Shown: positions 1 to 12,720 of the stretch, piece after piece
How the letters are laid out: each line of letters opens with the position of its first letter
Numbering within the stretch: the first letter of the stretch is position 1
Assembly: GCF_003590095.1 (NCBI RefSeq)
Contig: NC_039481.1
Span: 7,378,001-7,442,000, forward strand
DNA length: 64,000 nt
Reading direction: 5' to 3'
Source: Trichoplusia ni
Lineage: Eukaryota > Arthropoda > Insecta > Lepidoptera > Noctuidae
Notes under the pieces: model-generated
Told to the model about the DNA's origin: nothing
The model's input: the letters and a program-made list of their open reading frames with translations, nothing else
The model's database searches: none
Position numbers and translations under genes: made by a program

Positions 1-317
1 AAAAACATCCTTTAACACATGGAATACAAATTTTAGAGAAATTTTCCTTATCTTTAATTATAAACCATAACTTCGGGAGTACAAATCTTAAACTTTACCT
101 TAAGAAAAACATTATGGGATAGTTTTTGTCTCGTCTCATATTATGTCTCATGTAAAATAAACTTTGTAGATTTTTAGTCCAAGGGGTCAAATAGTAAATT
201 ACAAGAGTTCCTATTCCAAAAAAAATACTACTAAATACAGACTGAATATATTGTACAAGTCATCAACAAAAAATAAGTAATGCCTCATTGATTACAAGTT
301 CTGTTTTGCCATTACAG
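1..317 (+). other. RFC4 intron (partial, left edge of window)
   Basis: AT-rich non-coding sequence ending in a pyrimidine-poor acceptor, TTTTGCCATTACAG, at 304-317. I see no exon or repeat in it. It joins the first visible RFC4 exon to exons outside the window. Confidence 0.7.
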
Positions 318-2332
318 TGGAAGACCATGTCCTCCATACAAACTGGTGATCCTGGATGAAGCGGATTCCATGACCACAGCCGCACAGGCAGCGTTAAGAC
401 GGACTATGGAAAGAGAGACTAAAACAACAAGATTCTGTCTCATTTGTAACTATGTGTCACGGATCATACCACCCATTACTAGCAGATGTTCCAAGTTCCG
501 CTTTAGACCACTAGCTAGGGATAATGTTATTAAGAGGTAAGAATGTGAAAACCACATAAGTAAGTAATTAGTAATTAATTATACTTTTTTCTTTTAATTT
601 CAATATAACTGGTCAGCAAACAATGCTTGTAAATATTTAAATATAAAACAAGTTTTTTGTATTGCCAAATTCTAGGCACAGCTATAATTGTTTCCTCATA
701 AGTAAGGGGCATGACTATCATTGGCCTCACCATTGTACCTCTTAGATCGTAAAAGTGCCCTCTTAACTCTGGATTTTAGGACCAATTAAAGAAAGAAAAA
801 TATTTCTCCTCTCCCTTTTTTTTCTTTTATATGTGTACTAGCTTTTCGCCCTGGTCGAGGTCGGTTATATCGCGTTTCCAAGAGAACTCTTCAAAAGTCC
901 GGGATAAAAACTATCCTATGTTCTTTCTCAAGGTGAACTCTATCTCTGTACCAAATTTCATTAAAATCAGTTCAGTGGTTAAGACGTGAAAGCGTAAGAG
1001 ACAGACAGACAGAGTTACTTTCGCATTTATAATATTAGTAGGGATTAAAGTCAGTAATCCACATGTCTATCCTCCAATACTTGTGAAGGTTGCGCGATAT
1101 CTGCGAGGCGGAGAACGTGGACGTGGGAGGCGGCGACGTGCTGCACCAGGCCGTGGACACGTGCGAGGGAGACCTGCGCCGCGCACTCACCGCGCTGCAG
1201 TGCTGCCAGCGGCTGCTCGGCAAGATCACCGCTGAGGGACTGGTTGAGGTGACAGAGAACAGAATATTTCTAATCTTTTCTTTTTACTAAGAATTGATAC
1301 TGCTTGAGTACAATTGATGGCTTTTAGCAACTTCTTTAACTCATTCTTGTTTTCATCCATTCTACATCAATCTATTTAACAAAATACTTTTTAACAGAAA
1401 TTCGAAAAAGTATCTAGTCAAATTAAAGTAGCTATAAAGTGGCTTGAAGATGTATTTTGAATCAATCTAGTGATTTTTCGATTTAACAAACAAACAAATT
1501 GTGTTTCTGTTATAGATATGGGTATTGGCAAGGCATTGAATATTTTTTACGTTGTAATTTACTAATAATAATTTAATATTACAGTTTTGCCCGTCGCATG
1601 ATGTGACTATTCGGGCGTTTATGACGTAGTCGATATTTTGCGCTATACCCCTTCAAAAAGATGTTTATTAATTTGATATTATGTATTGACACAGGTAACA
1701 GGACTGGTCCCGGACAAGCTAGTCAACCAATACTTGAGTATCAAGAATTACAGTGAGTTGGAACAATTTGTAGAAAGGTGAGTAGTTGTTGATAATATAT
1801 ATTTTTTTGTAAAATACTTTTTTTAAAACAGTTCCTTATAATACTTGGATTTTAGGTGCTTTCTATTATGATCTTTGTCACTATGAATTGCTGCCAGTAG
1901 GTAGGACTTGGTTCTTAGTATAATCTATTATGGTTTTTAATATATATTTTAACCTATATCTACAAATTAGTGTAATTCGACTGTATTCTATCAGTTACTT
2001 TTTTTCCTGCTCTGTTAATTTATCTCTAAAATTACGGAATTGATTGACTTCAAGATAGAATATTGCACTAATAAAGTAGGTATTAACTTATAAGTAATCA
2101 AATAAATTATCCTTCAATATTTAGTTTCCTAATGGACGCGTACTCAGCATCGCAACTACTGGAGCAGCTGAGCGCGACAGTGGTGACATCTGGCCACCTC
2201 ACCAACAAGCAGAAGTGTGAGATTAGCGAGAAGGTCGCTGTCTGCTCGCACAGGCTGCTCGACGGCGGAGCGGAGTTCATGCAGCTAACAGACTTAGGAT
2301 GTACCATCATTATGGCTAATAATAACCCATAA
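318..2332 (+). CDS. RFC4: Replication factor C subunit 4 (clamp-loader ATPase), 3' half, four exons
   Basis: RFC4 is a small subunit of the RFC clamp loader, which opens PCNA and loads it on primer-template junctions in the nucleus. Exons read as 318-536, 1089-1248, 1695-1777 and 2125-2332, each with AG/GT borders. Phases agree and give 222 residues plus a TAA stop at 2330-2332. The first base completes a codon from an upstream exon outside the window. Visible motifs are the Walker B segment VILDEADSM, the sensor-1 region FCLICNYVSRII, and the SRC arginine-finger motif in ITSRCSKFRF. Exons 2-4 encode the lid (CEGDLRRAL) and the C-terminal collar helices, ending MANNNP. From memory of the family, the human protein is about 363 residues, so roughly the first 140, with Walker A, are missing to the left. 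The motif order and the CPPYK lead-in favour subunit 4 over subunits 2, 3 and 5. Confidence 0.93.
839..1045 (+). repeat. Lepidopteran interspersed repeat with TTTATAATATTAGTAGGGAT 3' end, inside RFC4 intron
   Basis: The element begins CTAGCTTTTCGCCC, contains ACCAAATTTCATTAAAATC and a GACAGACAGACAGA tract, and ends TTTATAATATTAGTAGGGAT. This combination recurs in many lepidopteran genomes as the conserved 3' part of short retroposed elements; I know it as a recurrent pattern and cannot name its class. It occupies the intron between exons 536 and 1089 in the gene's sense direction. A shortened copy with the same two ends lies at 34295-34376 on the other strand. Confidence 0.7.
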
Positions 2333-2368
2333 GGTATATAATGAGAGGCAAAAACTAAATGATTTGCT

Positions 2369-2450
2369 AAAACGGTTTAACGGACTCCACATCGAGTCAG
2401 CTCATGGTAGTCATGATTAAGGACTCCAGTTATTAGTAAACCGCTTTATC
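2369..2450. repeat. Possible repeat fragment in the RFC4 3' UTR
   Basis: AACGGTTTAACGGACTCC followed by CAGCTCATGG and a second GGACTCC. Words of this kind (CGGTTTAA, CATGAGCTGAC on either strand, GGAGTCC) also occur at 23348-23420 and 29300-29425, where they sit beside CCCGACTAGTT. The copies are short and diverged, so the link is weak. Confidence 0.3.
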
Positions 2451-3221
2451 AAATAATTATGTACAACAACCTTAAAGGGTTTTTCTAGAGTTTCGTTCTG
2501 AAGATAAAAAAGAAACGCATTAAAATCATTTCGTTGGTAAGGTGTTTATGATTACATAACGATAGTGTTAACTAATTTTGTACCTAACTTACAAATTCAA
2601 TGAAAAAACACCGACGTTTGGAAACTATAACCTGAATTTAGTGCTGTTCTGTTGTTTGTCTGAGGAGAGAATATTTGAGGTTCTCACACAGCCACACAAA
2701 CTTTTATAATGGCTTTCATGATAATAATAAGGAACATTTCGTGCTTAAGTTCGACTCGAACAGGGCCGGTTTTTCTTACGTGAATGATTCCCCGAATAAG
2801 TTGCATTTGTAAGTTTAGTTTGAACATGTAATATCTTTAATATTAGTCTATTTTCGAAGCTTATAAAGCTTACGAGACTAGAGTCTTAAAACAACAAAAG
2901 CTTATGCCAAACAGTGAATTGGACTATCTACGGCAAAAAATGATGATAAGAAGATTAAATCGACTTCAAAGAAGTAGCAAGTTCTCAACTCGATTGTATT
3001 TTACACAACAATTGCGAATGTGAACTTTACTGCATTGTCATAAGGGTCCATGACAAAAAAAAACCGTTCTTTATCATTAAAATAACGTCTGTCGCTGAAC
3101 AGAGTTTGAAATTCTGATGTCTTCATTTAATGCAAGTGTTGTATTGAAATAAGATTCGCATAAAAAATATGTTGAAGCAACCCATCAATAACTTGTAAGT
3201 ATATAATTAAGTTTTGTTTTA

Positions 3222-3227
3222 AATAAA
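3222..3227 (+). terminator. Candidate poly(A) signal of RFC4 (AATAAA)
   Basis: A canonical AATAAA about 890 bp after the RFC4 stop, followed by a T/G-rich stretch (TTTTTGTTTTATTT) about 25 bp later, as expected of a cleavage and polyadenylation region. Confidence 0.5.
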
Positions 3228-3245
3228 CTGTGAATATGTTAATTG

Positions 3246-4500
3246 AACAGCTTTTTGTTTTATTTATACATCCAATTAATAAAAAACTACAAGTAAAATA
3301 TGTAGTTACAATAGCTCCAAGATTAAAGTCCGGTTCATGTCACTTTAACTTTTGGTGAAAGCTCCCGCGATACTTAAATTGAAATTTGGTGTCTGAGCCG
3401 TATTAAAAAAGAAGTTTTAAGCTTTTTTTGATACTGGTAACCCTTGTGCTTGTATGTCAGTTAGAAGGCAAAAGAAAATCTTTTTTAGCGGTATCTAGCA
3501 CCTTGGATTAGAACGCGCCAAAGAGTCGAATGTTTAGCTTTCGAAACATGATGTATGTTAGGAAAAAAACCTATAGAGGGATCCCGGGTTATCGAATTAA
3601 TGATTAATCGATAGGGAATCAATATATTGTCATTAGTTTTGACTAACGAAAAAAAAGACAAAACCGTCATCAGTAGTAACAAATCATAATGAGAATAGTT
3701 AGGTCTTCACTAGCTTTTAGAAGTATACAATGTAAAAAAGAGCATAAACTGCTCATCAAAATGGATAGATCATGGAGTTACAAATCAAATAAAAGTTCGT
3801 TCTTAAATCATTGCTTTGTTCTATTCACTTAAGCGCTGTTACAAAATGTGAGTGTGAGAAGAACCGGCTATCTCTACAAAATTACCACGTGGAATAGCGA
3901 TACAGGGTGCAGAACAGAGGGGAGATTTCATGTAAGTAAGTTTGCCTCGGCTGTAGATATATTTAATTTTTTAGATAGCTTTGCAAACTAGCGTTATTTG
4001 TTTTTCTATAAAATTTGCTAAGGGAATAAAAGTATACTTATTTAAAATAGCTAGTAATGAGTTAAGTTTTTGTAGCGTGGTCTTATAAGGAACAATAGAA
4101 AATTATTTCATTGCTCTCATACTTTTTACGTTTCTATACATTTTGATTTCAATTCAATTAGCTTCATAAATGTAGCCATGTTTCATGCATGAGATATTCA
4201 AGAAATAGTTCATCAATTGTAACGCGCGCATTTTTACCGTGTGATTATTGTCAACGCGGAATTGCACGGTGTGTGGCTGCAACAGTAGTCAATTACAGCG
4301 GTGTGCACCATGCTACTAATGCACTCTGTTATCTCAATGGCATTTAGATTGGATTGCTCAACTATCAGTACCAAGTAAAGAACCTTATTGTATTGACTCT
4401 AAATGTATGAAGCGTCGATATGACCGAGTGCATTGGCCATCACTCAGTGTCTTTTTACTTTCATTCATAAGGCTGGCCGTTTAAAATGTGTTGTCAGGTG
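3246..4500. other. Intergenic, no feature seen
   Basis: AT-rich sequence between the RFC4 poly(A) signal and the GC-rich block that starts near 4500. Open frames are short and show no protein-like pattern. Confidence 0.5.
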
Positions 4501-5640
4501 GATACTAGCTCGGCTGCAAACCACTACCACCGAGTGTGCAGTTTACGCGCGCGTTCATTTCACTTCCGCTGTCGGTTGAACGGACTGGCGAGTAGGAAAG
4601 AAGAAAATAACGTTCTTAGAGAAAGATAATATCGGGCGGCGCGGTGGTTCGCCCCTCCACGTCAGTCAGCGCGCGCGCGGCGCCGGGATTGGTCGCCGCG
4701 GCTGCCGCCTCCCCCACCGCCGCACGCGCAGCGTCTAGCTTTCCAGATTTCAAATCTCGACCGTTTATTTCATAGTGAGCGGGCAGAGCGCGCGGGCCGC
4801 GCTCCGTCGCTGGAGCGCGCGCAGCAAACAATCATGATTGTTTAAAAAAAAAACACGGCAACGTGCTCGTGAACGGTTCGGTACTACAACGTGACATCGC
4901 TAACGATCAGTGCGTGCAGTGCGTCGTGCTCGACGGTTCCACGAAACAGCGCCGGCGGAAAGGTCAATTTCTTTCGATGAGTGGAGGTTTAGTGCATGTT
5001 TTTGTACATCATGACTAGATCCACACTCATCCATGGAAGTTGCGAGGTTCTACACGAAGCAGCGGGCTGGAGCTGGCTGCGGGCGGCGTCGGCGAGCCGG
5101 CGATCGCGGGCTGATTACCGGTGCGCCGTAATGATACGTTGAGTGGCAGGTACGCGCTCCGACGCCGAGGTTACCTCCGCGCCTCTACCTGCGCGCGCAG
5201 ACTTGCCCAAATAATGTCATTTAGATACACTCGGCGCTGTTTAGCTATTGGTCGTTCAATGTAAGTTTTTGTGGTTGTTTTTCATCTAATTCAAAGGTAA
5301 AGTTGAAGTTTTTTTGGCGGTTAAGTCATGGTTTGTTCTTGAGCGGCAAAACAAGAATACGAGGTACGTTTTGTTAGATTGGACCTGTAAGGTTATCGGC
5401 GTCGATTCGAAAACCTCACGTGCGGCCGGGGTAAGCGTTCTGGGGTGCGGGGAAGGGAGCGGCAGATAGCGGCGTAGGCGCATCTGCTCCTTCTGAGAAA
5501 GGCCATTGTGGCGGTCCCGGAGTGGTCAGTGAGTGACGTCACGGGCCGGGGCCGACAACCTCCTCCCCGCGCCCGCCCGCGCCCCGCGCCCTCGCCCCTC
5601 GCCCCGACGCTATACCTACACAACATTGAGGTACTCACAT
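4500..5640. promoter_or_regulatory. GC/CpG-rich island, possible promoter region
   Basis: CpG density rises sharply against the AT-rich surroundings, notably at 4620-4820, 5030-5200 and 5390-5610. Open frames here on both strands are composition artefacts (Ala/Arg/Pro-rich). Such islands in insects often mark promoters or conserved enhancers of developmental genes; that reading is inference. An initiator-like motif lies at 4907-4911 and a good 5' splice site at 5261. Confidence 0.4.
4907..5260 (+). promoter_or_regulatory. Candidate transcription start with a possible non-coding first exon
   Basis: TCAGT at 4907-4911 fits the arthropod initiator, and GGTTCC at 4935-4940 resembles a downstream promoter element, though it is one base off the ideal +28 spacing. 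A consensus GTAAGT donor follows at 5261. Together these could make a roughly 350-nt 5' exon of a + strand gene with a very long first intron. No coding exon in the window can be firmly tied to it. Confidence 0.22.
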
Positions 5641-8600
5641 CCGACAGCGATCGCGAATCATTCCGAGAGATTAGTTTGCATGCTATTTGTTATGTTAAAA
5701 TTGTTTTTGTTGATTGTTATGTGCTCAGGTATCTTGGCATTTGTATCCTGTTTGTCGGCCGAAATCTCATTTGGAAATTCAAATGAATTTAGCATAATAC
5801 ACCCGCAGGATAATGTAATATTTACTTATTTAATTTGTTTGCATTTTTGTTCATGGAATCCAAGAAAAGACCTTGTTTCGGTTATACTATATCATAAAAC
5901 TTGTCGTATTTTTGTTAATGATCTTTGGGCACCAAGCTTTTGGCAAAATATTAATGACAGGAAATTTAATATTTAACAGATTCTTATATCCTGAGGAGTT
6001 CAATTCGTTCCTAGAATTTCATAGATATTCCTACCCAAAAGTACCTGAAAATCCGCCGAAACCGTTGTATCATTCATTATGCATAGAGCTTGTGCAGTAC
6101 ATTTTACAACCGCGACATAATCTTTCCATCTAAATTGCTTCACAACTTTTTTCCCGCCAGAAGTAAGTAATAATAATTTTCCCGCCATCGCGCCACTTCC
6201 AGAAACAACGGTCAAAATGAGTTATCATTCTGCCATGGCTATTACACCCTAATGGACGAAATGCGGGCCTTTCTCAGGAAACGGTTGCCTTTTCAAACGT
6301 CCCACCGCTGTCTAACAAAGCAATTTTACAAATTCTTTTCAGACTAAATTATACTGTGTCCATCAAGAGTGTCGGCTCTCTGTTATTTCTACATGTTTTT
6401 ATGCCTCGTAGAGTTACTTAATAGTGTTCCGGGTAGTGGGTTTAGTGGGGCAGGTACCCATCGCCAGGTAGAAGGTATAAAGCGCGGGCCCAACAAAAAA
6501 ATAATTATGTAAGGCCCCGCTCGCTTTGTAAACGTTTTGTTAAAAGTGAGAATTTGAATTACGGCGTGGTTCGCTAGTATTGTGCTCGGCCGGTCCGCTT
6601 CAACATTTTTCATAAAAGATTATCGCATTACTTTTATTACTTGTAATTTTTCCGCTACAGCGCAGTTTTTCTACAAACGTGTTTTGTTATCTCCTAAATT
6701 AATTAGATGGTGTATTATTTCATGATTAACTACGTTTGTAATGAGCACGTATATTTGTTTTTTAGGTAATATTTATTATGCTTCTTCAGGTTTTTCTTGT
6801 TTTTGCTGAATATTTATGATGTGAAATGAAGTGTCCGTTTCAGAGGTATTATTTAGTACGTTGACCTGATATTGTAAACTACTCTGGGATCAAGATGACC
6901 TTTAAATCGGACTTTCAACATCGAGATCCTAAAATGTTATGTACATTTATTACCTGCGGACATAAACGATGATCATGAATATCCAAACGATATGTATCCA
7001 GCTCAGATATTACAGTTTGAGATTTCCGACCATGTTCCGAGCAAATAGGAAATGGTAACCGAGAAATAACTATAACTATTCAGTTGTAGACGACAACTTG
7101 AATGTATCGTTTATTACATTCGGCAATAACTCAAAACTGGAACCAGCCGGCGTAGGCAGGAACGCATAAAGATGGTAAAATACAATTGTCGGAGAAGCGG
7201 AGTGTAGACCGTTGCGTTATTCCCATGAAGTCGGAGTTATGTGTATTGTATGCGCGTGCTCACGACGAACGCTATTTTTTTGTCGTGTAAACATTGCGCT
7301 TCCGCGTTAGCTGGGCCGTGCGAACAGCGAGGGTCGAGGGAACCGCCCGACCTAACGTAAGTTTCCTTTGTTTAACACTTTAACGCATTAGTATAATGTT
7401 CGCACAGTTACCGCCACGCGACTGCTTCTACTTAGCAAATAAAATAGATTTTCCTGTGTCTCTGAAATTACCGTCGATGATTCAAGCGTCAAACAAGAAA
7501 CGACTAAAAATAAATGCATTAAACATGCTAATTGGAGTTTAGTTATGCATGCACACATTGCACACTGCTCGAAATAGATGCAGAGGGGAATACGCACCCT
7601 AGTTGACGTGGAACTTGAAAAAATACTAATACACGGCACTGTAAAGCCGTTAAAATAAAATAACGGCTATTTCGTTAATAGCCTTCAAAAGATTTCAAAG
7701 ATTCGGTTATTCGGAAGGAATTATTCATTTATGAAAAACAAAACAAAATATAAGCAGTAAAAACATAAATAAAACCGAGCTATATTCTAACTAACACTGA
7801 AATAGACAAATCTAACACAATAGCACAAAAAACGAGTTAGAATTTGAATTGTCTGAAAAACAAAGTGATGCGACGAGAAAATTCTGCCGCACAAAAGCAG
7901 TAGCCGGCTTGATTGTCGCCAATTAGTTGTAATAACGGCCCTCGGCCGGCCGCGGTCGGATAACGCGCTGTAATTTGTTTGTGAACACCGAACGGCTCAC
8001 GGGGACTGTGAACAAGATTTATGTGTGAAATGTTCGAGGTCGCTGGCTCTACTGGCTACTGGCTACTGGATTCTGTTTCATCGCCGCATCGCCGCACCGG
8101 CTCTCACCCATCTGGTTTATGAAGTGTCGGACACATTTTATAGACTCCACGAGTCGCGACCGACGATGCATAACGTTATTGATTCAATAATGAACTTTGA
8201 TTGCTATTTATTGAGAACGTTGTAAGGTTGCTTCTAGTGCGCGGTGTTATTCTAGTTTTACGAGCCGCCGTAATAACTAACGCGGAGATAAGAATTATAC
8301 GTCACCGTGCCTGAAATGTATATGCAGAAATGCTTGTCGTGATCTGAGAAATGGCGACCACGGTCAAGTACACGCTTTAGTGAGGACAGACTTTATGGAA
8401 CAAGAGTAGGTACGGACTGTACTTGGAACATTTAAACAGAAACCGAATTCAGAAATATGTTTCTATGCGTTAGTTACGGTATTTTTTCAATGTCTAAATA
8501 ACTCGATTGCGTAAAAATATATGCAAGTGAACACGAGGTTCATGTACCTATAGAAAAAACACATATTTTTTCTTTGAATAATGGCCTCTTTACCATTTGT

Positions 8601-8930
8601 ATTCTAACATAGCTTCCCATAGTACGTAGACTCGTATTCAGGTTCGCACTGTAATTAGGTTTACTTATTGTACCACGGCTGTGTTTTACGCAACCGTAGC
8701 ATGAATCATGCAGTCGTTAAGTTACAACATTTTGTTTGAATACTACTTACGTGGGGCAAGTTCCCATCGTGTCTGAATTGGCTAACCCAGTATCAAGTAT
8801 CATAACATGATTAGGTATCGTCTTCATTTTTTGTCGACGACTCAGCACTGACTTGTCACTTGTTTTTAATTAAAAAAACTGCTAAATATGAAGTTTTATT
8901 TTTACGAATTCATCGGTATGATGTAATTGC
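5641..8930. other. Intergenic or intronic, no gene seen
   Basis: AT-rich DNA. The small open frames between 5508 and 6133 have no conserved motif and overlap one another in different frames. A short GC-richer patch at 7905-8105 holds CGGCCGGCCGCGG-like words. No repeat family recognised. Confidence 0.4.
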
Positions 8931-9370
8931 ATGTGTAACTGCTTGTTTATAGAACATATAGGTACCAAATGTGATTGCAACGCAATTGAAGGCTTCGATC
9001 ACGGCGAGTGCTCGCGAGAATGTAGAGCACGGAGCACGGCGCGCTGGCGGCGAGTGCAACGTCCATCCACAGCTCAAGGGCAGCGATGTGAACCGCCTAA
9101 CCCTGGATCCTGTTTACGCGCATTCGAATCCAATTTTCTTTGAGGCGGTCTGCAATCTACAATCATTATTTTTGCAAAGACAAATCCATTTCTGCCTGCG
9201 GTACGTGACTGTGGGGTAATGAGAGCTAATGGCGGCTGAGCTGTCATTACGCGGGCGCTCGGCTGCGCGCCGATTGCGGTGTCAGCTCGGTGCGCGCGCG
9301 GCCGCGATGCGCCCACCTCGCCGCGGTCACGATTGCTGTCAGCTTGTGACACCACAATCATTATTGCACT
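8931..9370. promoter_or_regulatory. GC-rich island, candidate conserved non-coding element
   Basis: Two CpG-rich patches (8995-9070 and 9225-9330) flank a normal-composition stretch, and the second ends in ACCACAATCATTATTG, which contains a Runt-type ACCACAA word. Open frames on both strands here are Ala/Arg-rich with no domain. I read this as regulatory, not coding; conservation is untested. Confidence 0.3.
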
Positions 9371-10457
9371 TTTATGTTCAATTCACCGGTTACAACAGGC
9401 ACGCCTTGTCTTATGCAGTTTTTTGCCTTAATCGAAAGTCTCAGGCATGCTAATGAGTTTAGCAAAAACGTATTTGTTTCAAGATTATATGCAGTTATAA
9501 TGCGGAGTGACAGAAAACGTAATAAACCAGCAACTTTATTTGGAACGTCACATAATTGTAAAGCAATGTGTAATGTTGCTTTAAAACCAAAGGCACCGTA
9601 TTAATACCAAAACTTTTTTACACTCGATCATAATACGACTTCAAAAGTTTACATTTCATCTGTTCTTCATCATCCAGCTTAAGCAAGAACGACATCTGCT
9701 AGGCGTGTAATAAATAAAGGTAAATTGGTTGACTAACTATAAGTTTTCATATTGCTAGATAAACACGAGATCAGTCATTAGTATGTCAAGAAATAATTAA
9801 GATAGGTAGCGCGATTGATAACACAATTACATGAAATTAATTGAAAGTGGCACGAGAACTATGTTAATGATAGCGTAAGTTTCTATACTTAGTGGCGTGC
9901 AATACAGAGTAGAAACTGTATAACCTCACAACTATGTAACAGAACTACATTTTGAAGAAGATTTTTAAGAATAATAATGGGGAAATTACACGTACATGAA
10001 GCATTGTCATCTGAAGTAATAAGTCAAAGATCCACATAAAAGCAAAGGACCAAGGACCCTACCCTGTGGTACCCCAACGATGTTGAATGAATAGGATCAC
10101 TATAGAAATGTACAGGTTTTTGTATTAACGTCGGTTTGCCCTTGTAGATTTTGAACTAGCTGGGACAGATGGCTATTACCTTGTATTCCACCCTCCTTTG
10201 AAAGTTTTTAAAGAATATGCCGAGAAAGACCTTGTCATTTGCCTTTGGCTGATAACAATACAGTGCGGAGTACAAAGGCTGGGTAAACGCCTTCATTTTT
10301 GTTCTTTATAGACTCTTAGAATTGATTATTAAAAAGGCTTTAAAATATATGGCTATCGTAGTATTATTATTACGCTCAATGTACTTAATACAGAAATTCC
10401 CTGTTAAAAAGAGTCAAAAAAAGTTTTAGGGTCAAATTATACAATACCTATATATTT
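9371..10457. other. Intergenic, no feature seen
   Basis: AT-rich sequence without recognisable exon or repeat. The open frame at 9374-9604 has no protein-like features. Confidence 0.4.
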
Positions 10458-10459
10458 AT

Positions 10460-10640
10460 CTGCACGGATAGCCGATAGGTTGAGGTCACTATGCCAAACC
10501 CATTGGGCGTGTTGCGGGTTCCCGCGTAGGTCGAGCGTTTGTGAAATCCACAAATACTTGTTCCGAGTCTGGGTGTCTTTGTGCATATGACTTGAATATT
10601 TGTGAAAACCTCCGCAATACAAGGATTACTCTCCTTAAAG
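10460..10640 (+). repeat. tRNA-derived SINE, family 1, copy A
   Basis: The head TGCACGGATAGCCGATAGG contains a degenerate pol III box A. A decayed box B (GGGTTCCCGCG) follows about 50 bp on. The body reads GTTCCGAGTCTGGGTGTCTT and then TGTGCATATGACTTG, a body widely shared by lepidopteran SINEs. The same head occurs at 15240 and 54467 in the same orientation. It is not a functional tRNA: no cloverleaf can be drawn. Confidence 0.8.
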
Positions 10641-12720
10641 TGGGGGTCGGTTTATTTACGAAAAGATATATTTTCAGAGATCAGAAATAAGTGAAAAAAA
10701 TGGTTTTATCTGTAATTATTGTCCATTAAAATCAACTTTAGTTACAGTGAGAGTAACGTGTGCCTACATACCTCTTTGATTGATGTAGTCCGACTGGTTC
10801 TTGCTCCACCCGGTATACCGGCGGATGTTGATTGTGTGGCTAATGGTATATATATGAATAAAGGAAATTAAGTATTTTTGTATTAAGTAAATAATATATT
10901 TGTGTACACCAGAACTGTAACTATTGATATTTCTATTGTGTTTTATTAATAGTTTCTATTAAAAATGTCCTTTGTTTCCTCAAAATAACTCTTAGTAAAT
11001 GTGTTGAATAAAGGAAAAATAATATTGAATTCTTTTGTTTTATTCCTTAATCATTTCTATTTAAAAGGCTTACCTATGTTGAGTATATATTTTTTAGTTA
11101 AAATACTTTTTAGACACTTAATCCATACATATACATAAGTAGTAGCAGATCGCAAGACTGTATCCAAAAACGCTTCGCTTTAATAATAATAAACAAATCA
11201 ACTTTTGATCAAATACTCGATAATACACTAGGTCAGAACATTACTATTAAATGTCAAGACATTATTATATTCACTCAATATATCTGTAATTCACCATGGC
11301 CGTAAACACGTCAAAATAAAAGGTGAATGATTTAAGGTGATAAGCAAGGAGTGTTAAGATATTTCTCGAGTCCGTGGTCTCCTGCAGAGTCACGCAGATA
11401 TTAGTTACAAATGTATGCTGACGTTTACGTGCCAAAGGGACCAAAATGAGACATTTCGGTAGTGTCTAGACCAAGAGTTTATATGAAGTGGCTTCGAGTA
11501 AACTAGGTACCAGATATAAGTACTTAGCCCATATTGACTAAATAGGTCTTCTCATCTAAATATTTTCTCGCCTCTCGGCTGTTTAATAACTTATTTTAGG
11601 ACAATACCCCTAAAATAGTTGTTTTACATGCGCATTAGGGAATTTTGTATCTTTTCTATACCACTTTTTTTCAAAGGAAGTTTTCATTCATTTCAATAAT
11701 TAATTACTATTTTATAGAAAAGTAATTCGGACGTGTTATTACGCACCATTGTTATCAGATCAAATATCCATATTTATATATTCTAATGCTTTGTAAATTA
11801 TTCTGCTTCACGGAAATACGGTCATACTTAATTAATTTTAAATGTGTTTTCGAATCCACGCATTATGCGTGGGAAAATAGGCGCCATATTGCGAGCCAGT
11901 GCGTTTTGCCGCCAAAACGCTTGACGAATGTATCTTTACGAATGGAGCTTACTGTATCTTAATGAGGCAGGTGCTTGTATTTTGCACCTTTCCACCATTG
12001 ACTAAGACATAAAATAAAACGTGAGTAGCATCGTGTAACAGAACTTACGATTCGTGAGATGCGTACGCGCTGTCTTTATACGGATTATACGAGCTGGCCA
12101 TTTTGGCAAGTAATAAAGTAGTTGTAAATAAAGAATTAAAAATATTAACATTCTCACTTCGTACATAAAGTTTTATTTTGTAAGTACAGCGCAACTTATC
12201 TATATTTATTGTTAATGCAGGCATGATTTTACAACAGTTGGCAAGTATCTACAGAATTCGATTACGTGTCGTTACCTAGATCATTAGATTATGTACGCGC
12301 GGCCTTTGAGCCAATATCCCCGATTAAGAAGGACACTAGTTGGTATTAAATGTATCGTTAACTGGGCCACAATGTCCGTTCTATTGGTCGTTTGTTTAAG
12401 ATCGCAAGCCGCGCAGCCGCGCGCCGTTTGCCTCCACAAATGAACTAGTACTGTGTTCATTCACGCACCTACCATTCACTGGTACCTTGAAGTTATTGTG
12501 CTATACAACACCTGTCCACCGCGTAATGCAATGTTACATTGTGGAATGTTTTATCCGTGATTTCATTAATAATTCAAAGGAAATACGACTGTGCAATCAT
12601 AGGCACCTGAATGCTATGGAAATGTTATCGAAGTTTGGCGATCTATTACATCCATAGATGCCAAAAGTTATACAATGCAAATTTTGATTGAGGTAACTTT
12701 TTACAATGCAGTGTAAAAAT
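10641..12720. other. Intergenic, no gene seen
   Basis: AT-rich DNA with several AATAAA words (for example near 10856 and 11006) but no coding exon to go with them. A short GC patch lies at 12405-12435. No repeat family recognised. Confidence 0.35.

Larger units (their letters stand above)
2333..3245 (+). other. RFC4 3' untranslated region (inferred)
   Basis: About 900 bp of AT-rich sequence from the RFC4 stop codon to just past the first well-placed AATAAA (3222-3227), with no open frame. No cleavage site can be proved from sequence alone. Confidence 0.5.

Noticed and set aside
5393..5976. Overlapping open frames of 81-147 codons on both strands
   Set aside because: They arise from the CpG-rich island, where stop codons are rare. 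Several frames are open at once and residues are Ala/Arg/Pro-rich without conservation signals.
9074..9453. Open frames on both strands in the 9-kb island
   Set aside because: Same composition effect. No domain recognised in either strand.
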